Assembly: GCA_023819545.1 (NCBI GenBank)
Contig: JAMWCA010000009.1
Location: 1 to 20,623, forward strand
Direction: 5' to 3'
DNA from: Candidatus Omnitrophota bacterium
GTDB lineage: Bacteria; Ratteibacteria; UBA8468; B48-G9; JAFGKM01
DNA length: 20,623 nucleotides
Shown piece after piece: positions 7,601 to 15,660 of the stretch. The notes under the pieces are model-generated. The model had not been told where the DNA came from. It saw only the letters and a list, made by a program, of their open reading frames with translations, and did not search any database. The stretch's first letter is position 1. Each line of letters opens with the position of its first letter. A program made the translations under genes and the position numbers.

Positions 7601-9570
7601 CTTTCCTCCTTTTTACCAAAAAATATATTAAAATAGTCAGTCGCAGGAATTAGAATTTTCTCTATCCCCTTCTTAATAGTTATAGTAAAAGATAATATTT
7701 TTTCTCCTTCTGTAATTATTTCCTTCCTCGGAATACTTATTTCAAGTATCTCATCCCATTGAAAAAATACATTAGGTAGACTAATCCCATATTTTATATT
7801 AAATGAATTTTTGAGTGAATTAATAAAAGATATAGTTATCTCAATTTCATCTTTTTTGGGTACATCAATTCTTATGTAAAAGTTGTCTTCATCATAACCA
7901 TAGAATATTTTTTTGAAAAGAAAATTAACCGGACTAAAAGTTATCCATAAACTGGAAACATCTATCTCTATTGCATTATACCATTCATAAAAATGTGTAA
8001 TTTTACCATCTATAATAGGGGTTATATATGGAATTATTTCTTTTTGAATATATTGTTCAACTGGAAATGCAAGGTATTCAGGTGGTTGTAAGTCGACTAT
8101 TTCATATATTTTCTTTATGTTATTTCTAAAAAGTATATCAAATTTCTCTTTTATATCTTTTTCTACCGATAAACTATACCACCAGAACCAGTCGCTTGAT
8201 TCAGCCAGCATAATATAATTCATTAGTTCTTTTTTCTTATCCTCAGAAAGTGTTCCAATCTTTTCTTCAGCAGTTTTTCTGGCATTTTTTAGTATTTCCC
8301 ACGCCTTATTTGTTGATTGTTTCCCTATCCAATTGTCAAAATTTAAACCTATCCAACTACCTGGTAGTATTTTTTCAAGTTTAAATTTTGAGATGTTTTC
8401 GTTTAATGCTTCTGAAAATGTAGTTGTTTTTATTGTTTTAGAGTTGTCAAGTAATTGGTAAAGAGTAGTAAGAAAATAGGTCCCATTGTTAAGATAAAAG
8501 TCCCAAGGATTTTCTCCATCAAGAATAATAGTAAGAATTTGATTTTCTCTGTTTTTAGATAATTGGTGTATATATTCAAAAAGATGAATTGCTGCTTTCT
8601 TTTCTTCCATCTTTTGAAAGGTAAAACCTATGAGGTCAGATATATAGTGATCTCTAAAAAATATAGAAACGCCATTTTTATATTCCCATATATAATAATG
8701 TTGTTTTTCTATAGGTGATTTTGATAATGTCTCAAAAAGAAGATATTCATCGGTAGCAGTCCATTTAATATTATACTCTGAAAAAAGATCTAATATTTCA
8801 TTGCTTAACCCACCTTCTGATGGCCATATACCCAACGGTTTTCTATTAAATATATTCTCATAAACTTTTATACCTTCTAAGATTTGCTTTTTTGCATCTT
8901 CAGGATATGAAAATAGTCCCTTAGGAATAGTAAAAGATGTTTTTGTCTGTTGTGCTATATCAGTGTTATATAAAAGTGGTAATATTGGATGTGTCATAGG
9001 GCTTGTACTCACTTCTATCTTCCCTTTTTCATTAAGTTGTTTGTATTTTTCAATTGTATGATGAAGTATATATTTTTCCTTTTTAGCCAAGAATTCTTTA
9101 TCATTATTATTAAAATTTCTTCCTTTTCTAAAAAGTTCTTCAATTTCATCATCTTTAATTAATGGATGAAAACAAACAAGATGTAATAACATTTTTATGT
9201 CAAGCAAATCTTTTCTATCATATGATCCACTTTTAATTTTTTCAAGTAGAACATTGAGCCCAGGATTTTTTTTCAATATAAAAGATGGCAAATCTCTTGT
9301 CATCAATATTATACTTTGTGGATCAATATCATCATCTTCAATAAGTAACGACGAAAATTGATCTTTAATTGTTCCATTTGATACTCCAATTATTTGTTCA
9401 ATTAAAATGGGTGTAATATTAAAATTAATTTTTATAGATGGAAATTTATCTACAAGAAGCACCATAGGATAATAATTAAAAAGAATTCGGAAAAAAAGAG
9501 TAGGTGTATATATCCTACCATTTATAACATAAGAGGGTTGATGCATATGCCATAGTAAAGCAAGATACAT
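7588..9570 (-). CDS. Glycoside hydrolase family 57 alpha-glucan-acting enzyme
   Basis: A 660-residue GH57 protein of the COG1449 alpha-amylase type, with no signal peptide, so probably cytoplasmic. Motifs in order: W-H-M-H-Q-P (7-12); S-P-M-T-H-P-I-L-P-L (190-199); G-I-W-P-S-E-G-G with putative nucleophile E252; I-I-L-D-G-E-N-P-W-D-F-Y with putative acid D351; and the aromatic S-S-D-W-F-W-W-Y. A C-terminal domain from about residue 520 begins near T-H-F-Y-E-W-Y-N and is seen in other GH57 members of this type. GH57 includes amylases, amylopullulanases, 4-alpha-glucanotransferases and branching enzymes, and I cannot choose among them. Its place between glgA and glgB argues for remodelling or breakdown of intracellular glycogen. 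Start ATG 9570 lies two bases after the glgA stop, with its GGAG inside glgA. Confidence 0.9.
   Translation of the reverse strand: MYLALLWHMHQPSYVINGRIYTPTLFFRILFNYYPMVLLVDKFPSIKINFNITPILIEQIIGVSNGTIKDQFSSLLIEDDDIDPQSIILMTRDLPSFILKKNPGLNVLLEKIKSGSYDRKDLLDIKMLLHLVCFHPLIKDDEIEELFRKGRNFNNNDKEFLAKKEKYILHHTIEKYKQLNEKGKIEVSTSPMTHPILPLLYNTDIAQQTKTSFTIPKGLFSYPEDAKKQILEGIKVYENIFNRKPLGIWPSEGGLSNEILDLFSEYNIKWTATDEYLLFETLSKSPIEKQHYYIWEYKNGVSIFFRDHYISDLIGFTFQKMEEKKAAIHLFEYIHQLSKNRENQILTIILDGENPWDFYLNNGTYFLTTLYQLLDNSKTIKTTTFSEALNENISKFKLEKILPGSWIGLNFDNWIGKQSTNKAWEILKNARKTAEEKIGTLSEDKKKELMNYIMLAESSDWFWWYSLSVEKDIKEKFDILFRNNIKKIYEIVDLQPPEYLAFPVEQYIQKEIIPYITPIIDGKITHFYEWYNAIEIDVSSLWITFSPVNFLFKKIFYGYDEDNFYIRIDVPKKDEIEITISFINSLKNSFNIKYGISLPNVFFQWDEILEISIPRKEIITEGEKILSFTITIKKGIEKILIPATDYFNIFFGKKEESWII
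7605..7610 (-). promoter_or_regulatory. Ribosome site that fixes the TTG start of glgB
   Basis: AGGAGG lies inside the last codons of the GH57 gene, four bases upstream of the TTG at 7598-7600. It is the only strong site near this reading frame, so it decides for the TTG start. Confidence 0.7.
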
Positions 9571-9572
9571 TT

Positions 9573-11009
9573 TTACTCCATCAATTCGTTATATGTTTTA
9601 ATATATTCTTTTACAGATGCCCTCCATGAAAACTCAAGATTCATTACCTTGTTTACTAATCTCTCTAATTTCTCTTTATTTTTAAATAGTTGCAAAGCCT
9701 GTTCTATTTTTGCTAAAAAATCTCTACTTTCACCTTCAAATAAAAAACCATTACCAACTTCTGTTTCAAAATTGTATTCCTCTATAGTATCTACAAGTCC
9801 TCCAACCTTTCTTGCTATTGGGATTGTTCCATATTTGAAACTTATCATTTGTCCAAGGCCACATGGTTCAAATTTTGAAGGCATGAGAAAGAAGTCGCTA
9901 CCAGCATATATTTGGTGAGCAAGTTCTTCATTGAATCCTAAATTAAATGATAACTTTTCTGGGAATTTTTTCTGCCAGCGTGATAATTCGTTTATATATT
10001 TCTGTTCTCCATCTCCAAGCAAAATTATTTGTAAATCTTTCAACATTAATGTTTCCATTATTTCTGTAAGATAATCAATGCCTTTCTGTTCAGTAAGACG
10101 AGTTACCATCCCAAATACAGGAATTTCTTCATCTAAATTTAAAGATAATTTTTTTTGCAAGGATATCTTGTTTGCTATTTTACCTTTGTATTTTTTATAT
10201 CTCTTCTGGATATATGGGTCAAAAGCAGGATTCCATATTTGATAATCAATACCATTAAGTATGCCTTTAAGTTTATTCTGATATTTCCTTAAAAGACCAT
10301 CAAGATTATGTCCATATTCAGGTGTAAGAATTTCTTTCGCATATGTTGGACTTACAGTAGTTAATTTATCAGAATGGATTATTCCAGCTTTCATAAAGTT
10401 AATTTTGCCATAAAATTCAAGTTCGTCCATATTAAAATATTCCCAAGGAATACCAAGCAGTGGGAATTTATCAGCAGAAAAAATACCTTGGTATCCTAAA
10501 TTGTGGATTGTAAAAATAGTTTTGGCTTTAAGGAAAGATTTGTTATAAATTAATTTGAGATATAAAGGTAATAAAGATGTATGCCAATCATGACAATGAA
10601 AAATATCAATGTTTATTCTTAGAGATACTAATGCTTCAAGTACACTCTTTGAAAAGAAAGAAAATCTTTCTAAACTATCAGGATAATCAGTTCCACTTTC
10701 ACCATATATCTCATCTCTATTAAAGTAATCATCATTTTTTATAAAATAAACATTTGGGAAATCCTTACTTTTTACAATGAATCCTTTTTCTACTCTGTTT
10801 TCAAAAAACTTTACTTCAAAAGGGAGAATATTTTCTATTTTGTGTTTTTCTTTTATTTTCTTATATAAAGGAAGAAAGAGATATGTATTTTGTATATTTT
10901 TATTTTTAAGATATTTATATAAAGCACCTACGACATCAGCCATTCCTCCAACTTTTACAAATGGTACTGCTTCTGCAGAAACTAAACATATATTATATTT
11001 CTTTCCCAT
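9573..11009 (-). CDS. glgA: Glycogen synthase (GT5, ADP-glucose-dependent type)
   Basis: GlgA transfers glucose from ADP-glucose to the non-reducing end of an alpha-1,4-glucan. The 478 residues match the bacterial family. The N-terminal Rossmann domain has K-V-G-G-M-A-D-V-V (19-27), the sugar-nucleotide-binding loop equivalent to E. coli KTGGL, and H-C-H-D-W-H (138-143). The C-terminal domain has T-R-L-T-E-Q-K-G with R304 and K309, and K-F-E-P-C-G-L-G-Q with catalytic E381 and the conserved cysteine. All key residues are intact. ATG 11009 is preceded by AAAGGAGGG. It lies 13 bp after the galT homologue and two bases before the GH57 gene. Its donor is presumably made by the GlgC of the same operon. 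Confidence 0.96.
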   Translation of the reverse strand: MGKKYNICLVSAEAVPFVKVGGMADVVGALYKYLKNKNIQNTYLFLPLYKKIKEKHKIENILPFEVKFFENRVEKGFIVKSKDFPNVYFIKNDDYFNRDEIYGESGTDYPDSLERFSFFSKSVLEALVSLRINIDIFHCHDWHTSLLPLYLKLIYNKSFLKAKTIFTIHNLGYQGIFSADKFPLLGIPWEYFNMDELEFYGKINFMKAGIIHSDKLTTVSPTYAKEILTPEYGHNLDGLLRKYQNKLKGILNGIDYQIWNPAFDPYIQKRYKKYKGKIANKISLQKKLSLNLDEEIPVFGMVTRLTEQKGIDYLTEIMETLMLKDLQIILLGDGEQKYINELSRWQKKFPEKLSFNLGFNEELAHQIYAGSDFFLMPSKFEPCGLGQMISFKYGTIPIARKVGGLVDTIEEYNFETEVGNGFLFEGESRDFLAKIEQALQLFKNKEKLERLVNKVMNLEFSWRASVKEYIKTYNELME

Positions 11010-11022
11010 AATTTCCCTCCTT

Positions 11023-12060
11023 TTATAACTTTATTGACTTTAAAAATTCTGCAGATTCTTCAGGAGGTGTAGGATTTATATAAAAACCAGTTCCCCACTC
11101 AAATCCACCTTGTTTTATCAAACGAGGTATTATTTCTATATGCCAGTGATAATCTTTATCTATTGTCTGCCAGTAACCAGGTCTTTGATATCTACAAGGT
11201 GCTGTATGTATTACATAGTTATAAGAAGGATTATTAAGTCCTTTTGATAATTTTTGGAAGACCTTAATAAATAGATCTGCAAGTAGTTCTTTCTCATTAG
11301 AAGTTATATAGTCAAAATCTGGTGAATGTTTTAAAGGAAGCACACAAAGTTCAAAAGGGAATCTTGAAGCAAAAGGTGCTATGACTATAAATGATGAATT
11401 GTGTTCAATAACTCTTTTACCACTATCAATCTCCTGATTTATTATGTCGCACCATATGCACCTTTCTTTGTAATCATAATACCATTTCGCTCCTATAAGT
11501 TCCTCTTTTACTCTCTTTGGGACAATAGGAGTTGCTATAAGTTGTGAATGGGTATGAGAGAGAGTTGCTCCAGCATCTCTTCCAAAATTCTTAAATAATA
11601 ATATATATCTGAAGCGTATATCTTTTTTTAGATCCACGGTTCGTATCTGGTATGTATCAAGAATATTAATCATTGTACTCAAAGAAAAATCCTTTATGTC
11701 AACAAGTCCATTTGAGGAATTCCTATGAAGAGGTGTTTCAATTATTACTTCGTGAGCTCCTATCCCATCCATCATATCATACATTCCAACTCCTCTTCTG
11801 TTAATATCACCTTCTATTCTTAAAGCAGGAAATTTATTAGGAACAACTCTTACTTCCCACCCAGAAGTATTAGGAGGAGTGTTGTTGGGCCTTATAGCAA
11901 AAATTTCAGGAGGAGTTTTATCTTCATTTCCTGGACAAAAAGGACAAAATGTTTCTTCAGACATTTCAAATTTTTTAAAGAGATCAGATGGTCTTAATTT
12001 TCTTTCTGGAGATATTACCACCCATCTTCCTGTGATTGGATCTTTTCTCAATTCTGACAT
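11023..12060 (-). CDS. galT: Galactose-1-phosphate uridylyltransferase family protein (possible ADP-sugar phosphorylase)
   Basis: A 345-residue HIT-superfamily nucleotidyltransferase. GalT swaps UMP between glucose-1-phosphate and galactose-1-phosphate through a uridylyl-histidine. The active site reads S-H-T-H-S-Q, with nucleophile H171. The structural zinc site of E. coli GalT is matched by C39 and C42 (C-P-F-C), H103 and H169. The second metal site is matched by H285, H305 and H307 (Y-H-W-H-I-E). It starts with a typical R-K-D-P-I-T-G-R-W-V-V-I. No galK or galE is nearby. It lies between glgC and glgA, 11 and 13 bp away, so its job may be with ADP-glucose rather than galactose, as for the plant ADP-glucose:phosphate adenylyltransferase of the same family. 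AAGGAGG lies seven bases before the ATG. Confidence 0.88.
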   Translation of the reverse strand: MSELRKDPITGRWVVISPERKLRPSDLFKKFEMSEETFCPFCPGNEDKTPPEIFAIRPNNTPPNTSGWEVRVVPNKFPALRIEGDINRRGVGMYDMMDGIGAHEVIIETPLHRNSSNGLVDIKDFSLSTMINILDTYQIRTVDLKKDIRFRYILLFKNFGRDAGATLSHTHSQLIATPIVPKRVKEELIGAKWYYDYKERCIWCDIINQEIDSGKRVIEHNSSFIVIAPFASRFPFELCVLPLKHSPDFDYITSNEKELLADLFIKVFQKLSKGLNNPSYNYVIHTAPCRYQRPGYWQTIDKDYHWHIEIIPRLIKQGGFEWGTGFYINPTPPEESAEFLKSIKL

Positions 12061-12071
12061 ATCTTGCCTCC

Positions 12072-13286
12072 TTAAAATTTATAATTTTTGGGGATTACAA
12101 CTATTCCTCCTTCAGAAACAAAAAATCTTTTCCTATCTTCTTCTGGATTATAACCAATTTCAGTATTAGAAGGAACAACAACATTTTTATCTATTATACA
12201 TCTCCTAATTTTTGAATATCTTCCTATGTTAACATTTTCAAATAGAATACTATCTATTACCTCTGAATAACTATTTATTCTTACATTTGGTGAAAGAATA
12301 CTATGCATTACCTTTCCTCCACTTATAATACATCCACTTGAAATCATTGAATCAGTTACAGATGCTTTTCTGTCTTCAAAGGAAAATACAGTTTTTGCAG
12401 GTGGGTATTGTACTTGAAAAGTTCTTATAGGCCAGTCCATATCATATAAATTTAAAAGTGGATCAATGTTTACAAGATCCATATTTGCTTCCCAATAGGC
12501 ATCAATTGTTCCTATATCTCTCCAGTATTTTGTCTCTTTTTTATTCTCATCAATAAATCTAAATCCAAAAACTTTATATTTCTCTATCATAGAAGGGATA
12601 ATATCTTTTCCAAAATCATGAGTACTATCTACTTTTTTAGCATCTTCAATGATAGTTTTAATAAGAACTTCCAAGTTGAAAACATATATTCCCATAGAAA
12701 TAAGAGCAATATCTGGATTATTAGGATCAGGAAAAGGTTCTTTTGGTTTTTCTTTAAAATCAATAACTCTATTATCTTTATCCAATTTAAGAATACCAAA
12801 TCTATGTGCCTCTTTTATAGGGACTTCAAATACACTTATTGTAAGATCTGCTTTTTTATCAATATGTGCATTTATTAATCTTTTATAATCCATTTTATAA
12901 ACCTGGTCACCAGAAAGTATAAGTATTAACTCGGGTTTTTCTACTTCAAGTATATTTAAATTTTGAAAAACAGAATCTGCTGTTCCTAAATACCATTCTT
13001 CCCCAATTCTTTGTTGTGCAGGGACAAGATCAATAAATTCTCCTAATTCTCTTGAGAATATATTCCATCCCTCTCTTATATGTCTGTGAAGAGAAAGTGA
13101 TTTATATTGTGTAAAAATATATATTTTCCGTAACCCTGAATTTATAGCATTACTTAGTGGAAAATCTATGATTCTATATATTCCCCCAAAAGGTACAGCA
13201 GGTTTGGTTCTGTCTTTTGTAAGTGGATATAATCTTTCTCCTTTACCGCCTGCAAGTATGAAAACTGTTATATTTTTTAGATTCAT
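12072..13286 (-). CDS. glgC: Glucose-1-phosphate adenylyltransferase (ADP-glucose pyrophosphorylase)
   Basis: GlgC makes ADP-glucose from glucose-1-phosphate and ATP, the committed and usually allosterically controlled step of bacterial glycogen synthesis. The nucleotide-binding motif L-A-G-G-K-G-E-R-L-Y-P-L-T is at 11-23, followed by R-T-K-P-A-V-P-F-G-G. Further motifs are G-T-A-D-S-V-F-Q-N (101-109), S-G-D-Q-V-Y-K-M-D-Y (125-134), and F-K-E-K-P with the sugar-phosphate lysine near K180. The C-terminal part (from about 290) is the left-handed beta-helix type. At 404 residues it has normal length. The ATG overlaps the stop of the response-regulator gene as ATGA and has no good Shine-Dalgarno site of its own, so its translation is probably coupled to the regulator. 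It is the first enzyme gene of the operon. Confidence 0.96.
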   Translation of the reverse strand: MNLKNITVFILAGGKGERLYPLTKDRTKPAVPFGGIYRIIDFPLSNAINSGLRKIYIFTQYKSLSLHRHIREGWNIFSRELGEFIDLVPAQQRIGEEWYLGTADSVFQNLNILEVEKPELILILSGDQVYKMDYKRLINAHIDKKADLTISVFEVPIKEAHRFGILKLDKDNRVIDFKEKPKEPFPDPNNPDIALISMGIYVFNLEVLIKTIIEDAKKVDSTHDFGKDIIPSMIEKYKVFGFRFIDENKKETKYWRDIGTIDAYWEANMDLVNIDPLLNLYDMDWPIRTFQVQYPPAKTVFSFEDRKASVTDSMISSGCIISGGKVMHSILSPNVRINSYSEVIDSILFENVNIGRYSKIRRCIIDKNVVVPSNTEIGYNPEEDRKRFFVSEGGIVVIPKNYKF

Positions 13287-13645
13287 TTTTTATTTAAGAC
13301 ACTCTTGACCTTTTCTTTTAAATTAGTAAGATCTGCGCTTTTAATAATATATTCATCAGCAGCCCATGTTAAAAACTGTTCTTTATATTGAGGATATGCA
13401 GTATATATGATAATTGGAATATTTCTTTTCTTTGTCAGTATTTTCCCAAGTGTTTCAATTCCATCCATTTGTGGCATTTTTATGTCAAGAACTAATAAAT
13501 CAAAATCATCTTTTTCAATGAGTTTAATTGCATGACTTCCATTTTCGCAACAAATTACTATAAAACCTTCTCTTTCAAGTTCCTCTTTATAAAGAATCCT
13601 TTCATTTTCTTCGTCTTCAACTAAAAGAATCTTTTTTCTCTCCAA
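13283..13645 (-). CDS. Single-domain response regulator (receiver only)
   Basis: A CheY-like receiver of 120 residues with no output domain. From the TTG start the acidic pocket is in L-L-V-E-D-E (E10, D11), the phospho-acceptor is D54 in L-V-L-D-I-K-M-P, the switch threonine T82 is in I-I-Y-T-A-Y, and the conserved lysine K102 is in Y-I-I-K-S. All phosphotransfer residues are present. Two starts are possible: GTG 13651 sits directly on the ribosome site, while TTG 13645 has AGGAGG five bases upstream and is preferred. It follows the kinase gene by nine bases and overlaps glgC by 4 bp. With no DNA-binding domain it must act through protein contact, perhaps on the kinase itself or on a glycogen enzyme; this is inference. 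Confidence 0.9.
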   Translation of the reverse strand: MERKKILLVEDEENERILYKEELEREGFIVICCENGSHAIKLIEKDDFDLLVLDIKMPQMDGIETLGKILTKKRNIPIIIYTAYPQYKEQFLTWAADEYIIKSADLTNLKEKVKSVLNKK

Positions 13646-13650
13646 ATCCA

Positions 13651-13656
13651 CCTCCT
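13651..13656 (-). promoter_or_regulatory. Ribosome site deciding the response-regulator start
   Basis: AGGAGG on the minus strand overlaps the GTG at 13649-13651 by one base, too close to serve it, but stands five bases before the in-frame TTG at 13643-13645. This favours the shorter protein. Confidence 0.6.
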
Positions 13657-15031
13657 ATTTAATTGGGATATAGATGTTTACAGTTGTTCCTTTCTTTTCT
13701 TCAGATAATATTTCTAATTTTCCATTAAGGGTTTCAACTATATTTGAAACTATAAAAAGTCCCAAGCCAAGTCCTCCTGGTTTGGTAGAATAAAATGGTT
13801 CAGTAATATAAGGAAGCAACTCTTTTGGTATACCTTTACCAGTATCCTTCACAGAGATTTCTATAAATGGATCTTTTATCTCAGCATAAATCTTTATAGT
13901 TCCGTTGATTGTATTTTCAATGGAATTTGAAATAAGATTAAAAAAAATCTCTGAAATTTGAATTTTATCTGCTTTAACAGAAATATTCTGAACTGAGCTT
14001 AAGTCAACAACTATCTTTTTCCTTGTAATTTCAATCTGAAATAGATCAATAACTTCTTCAACTAATTCTTTTAAATTAACCATTTCTATTTTCAAAGGAG
14101 AGAGTAAAGTAAGTGTTGTAAATCTATTAAGTATTTGTTCTATCTTCATAATCTCCTTGAATATAATATTTGCATCTTTATGTATTTCAGAAAGATTATT
14201 TGTTTTTGATATTCTTTGGGCAAAACCACCTATGGTAACAAGAGGATTTTTAATTTCATGGATAAAATAAGAAGAAAGTTTCCCTATAGCAGTTAAACGT
14301 TCCTGTTTTACAATTTTGTCCTGAAGTATTTCCACAGCATTATGTAATTCTTTTAATTCTTCATATTGTTGTTTAACAATGTTGTGATATTTAGTAGTTT
14401 CAAGTGCTATACCTGCCTGAATACTTAATAAAGAAATGAGTGTTTTTGTTGAATCGGTAATAGGACGATAATGAAAAGCATTGTCTGCTATAATAATGCC
14501 AAATATTTCTTTCGATGAAAAAAGAGGGCTTATTACTATTTCAGAGGATACGAAAAGTTCTTTTATTTCATTCGGAAGATTAGTAAAATCGTCTTTATTT
14601 TTTATATGAAACAAGTTTCCTTCAAGGAGCACTCTTTTAAAATAATTAGTGTTTGATAACATATCAATATTTATTAGAATATTCTTGATTAATTGAGGGA
14701 ATTTTTGTTCAGAAAGATATTGTTCAAAACTGCTTTGAAAGTATTCTTCAAGGGTCATTTTATTTTTACTAAGTTCTGTCCATATTTGTGTTGCTTCTTG
14801 TTCATTAAAAGGACCTATCCCTTTTTTACCATATATCACATTTTTTTCTTTGTCATAGTAGAATACTGCAGCTCTACTTAATCCTAATGCACAATCCGCA
14901 GTAATAGCTGTTAAAATAATGCTTAAAATTTTTTCTTCATTAAAAGTTTTTTTTATCGCTTTTGAGACCTTATGGAGCAAATATAACTCATAGTTGTACG
15001 TCTTTAATTTTTCTTCAAAAATTTCTGTCAT
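13655..15031 (-). CDS. Soluble GAF-domain sensor histidine kinase
   Basis: A 458-residue kinase with no membrane segment or signal peptide, so a cytoplasmic sensor. Residues about 30-215 form a GAF domain (S-R-A-A-V-F-Y-Y near 52-59; G-I-I-I-A-D-N-A near 178-185), which in this superfamily binds small molecules or chromophores; the ligand is unknown. A coiled-coil linker (about 216-245) leads to the phospho-acceptor helix with H-E-I-K-N-P-L, H258. The ATPase domain has the N box around N365, D-T-G-K-G (396-400), E-P-F-Y-S-T (411-416) and G-L-G-L-G-L (420-425). All elements for autophosphorylation are present. ATG 15031 has AAGGAG eight bases upstream. It is the first gene of the seven-gene operon and pairs with the receiver that follows. 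Confidence 0.93.
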   Translation of the reverse strand: MTEIFEEKLKTYNYELYLLHKVSKAIKKTFNEEKILSIILTAITADCALGLSRAAVFYYDKEKNVIYGKKGIGPFNEQEATQIWTELSKNKMTLEEYFQSSFEQYLSEQKFPQLIKNILINIDMLSNTNYFKRVLLEGNLFHIKNKDDFTNLPNEIKELFVSSEIVISPLFSSKEIFGIIIADNAFHYRPITDSTKTLISLLSIQAGIALETTKYHNIVKQQYEELKELHNAVEILQDKIVKQERLTAIGKLSSYFIHEIKNPLVTIGGFAQRISKTNNLSEIHKDANIIFKEIMKIEQILNRFTTLTLLSPLKIEMVNLKELVEEVIDLFQIEITRKKIVVDLSSVQNISVKADKIQISEIFFNLISNSIENTINGTIKIYAEIKDPFIEISVKDTGKGIPKELLPYITEPFYSTKPGGLGLGLFIVSNIVETLNGKLEILSEEKKGTTVNIYIPIK

Positions 15032-15051
15032 ATATATTACTCCTTATATAT

Positions 15052-15080
15052 ATTATACCCTCCTGTATAATTTCAGCCAA
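15052..15080 (-). promoter_or_regulatory. Promoter of the kinase-regulator-glycogen operon
   Basis: On the minus strand TTGGCT (15075-15080) and a perfect TATAAT (15052-15057) are separated by exactly 17 bp. AAGGAG at 15040-15045 and the kinase ATG at 15031 follow. No further gap wide enough for an obvious promoter occurs down to the end of glgB, so this may drive all seven genes. Confidence 0.6.
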
Positions 15081-15127
15081 ACTGGTGTACGAATCGGGTA
15101 TTTTGGTAACACTTTATCATTTTCTTC

Positions 15128-15145
15128 AAATTTATTTTTACACAT
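15128..15145 (-). repeat. Copy A of an 18-bp shared sequence, beside transposase relic
   Basis: On the minus strand this reads ATGTGTAAAAATAAATTT and matches 19467-19484 exactly on the plus strand. Looser similarity extends about 20-25 bases upstream in both, including ACTTG.CAAAA. Copy A lies immediately past the end of the minus-strand transposase relic, so it could be part of an insertion-sequence end. Confidence 0.35.
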
Positions 15146-15660
15146 TAATTTTTATTTTGCCAAGTTTTCTCTTCTAAAGTCCTATGATATCTCTCTATTT
15201 CTGCAAACTCATTTGGTCTTTTTACTTTTGAAAAATAATATTTTAAATTAATGACTTTGTATGCATTTGAAAATATTTGTTAAACTTATTCCCATTATCT
15301 TTCTGTAATACCTTAAAATCTCTTCCAACCAAATAATATAATTTTAAAAGAAAATCCCTTGCATTTGCTGATGAATTATTCTTATACATGTGTGAATATC
15401 CTATCTTTGTATTTTTCTCAACAGCACTAAATATATCTCTTCTATCTGTATAACAGTAAATTACTTTTGTATCTAACTGAAAAAATCACCCATTTATCTG
15501 TTTATTTTTTAACTCAGTTATCCTTTTCTTCCTTAATTTCTCATTCTTTACTGGACTATAATATAAAACATATTTCCTTATCACTTTATATTTCTTACAA
15601 CTTGTTATCTTTTTATCCCATAATACCTACATACCTTACTTACTTTACATTCTTCCACCT
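15145..15660 (-). pseudogene. Decayed IS481/IS3-like transposase (DDE integrase core), minus strand
   Basis: Pieces of one transposase can be followed in order across at least two reading frames. First comes a helix-turn-helix fragment, K-V-S-K-V-C-R-Y-Y-G-I-K-R, near 15610-15645. Then after a frame change come a basic linker and F-F-Q-L-D-T-K-V-I with the first catalytic aspartate. Next are K-N-T-K-I-G-Y-S-H-M-Y-K, then V-L-Q-K-D-N-G-N-K-F with the second aspartate. After another frame change A-E-I-E-R-Y-H-R-T-L supplies the glutamate. An in-frame TGA (15486-15488) and frame breaks show that it is dead. The usual C-terminal portion after the glutamate motif is missing. It is cut at about 15660, exactly where the opposite-strand relic begins. 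Confidence 0.75.

Noticed and set aside
9649..9918. Open plus-strand frame of 89 codons within glgA.
   Set aside because: It is the shadow of the conserved glgA C-terminal region on the other strand.
15486..15488. TGA inside an otherwise readable transposase frame, at a place where a tryptophan would be tolerated, hinting at a recoded UGA.
   Set aside because: glgB and the flavodoxin gene use TGA as their stop, tryptophan is TGG in the intact genes, and the same relic has frame breaks, so it is simple decay.
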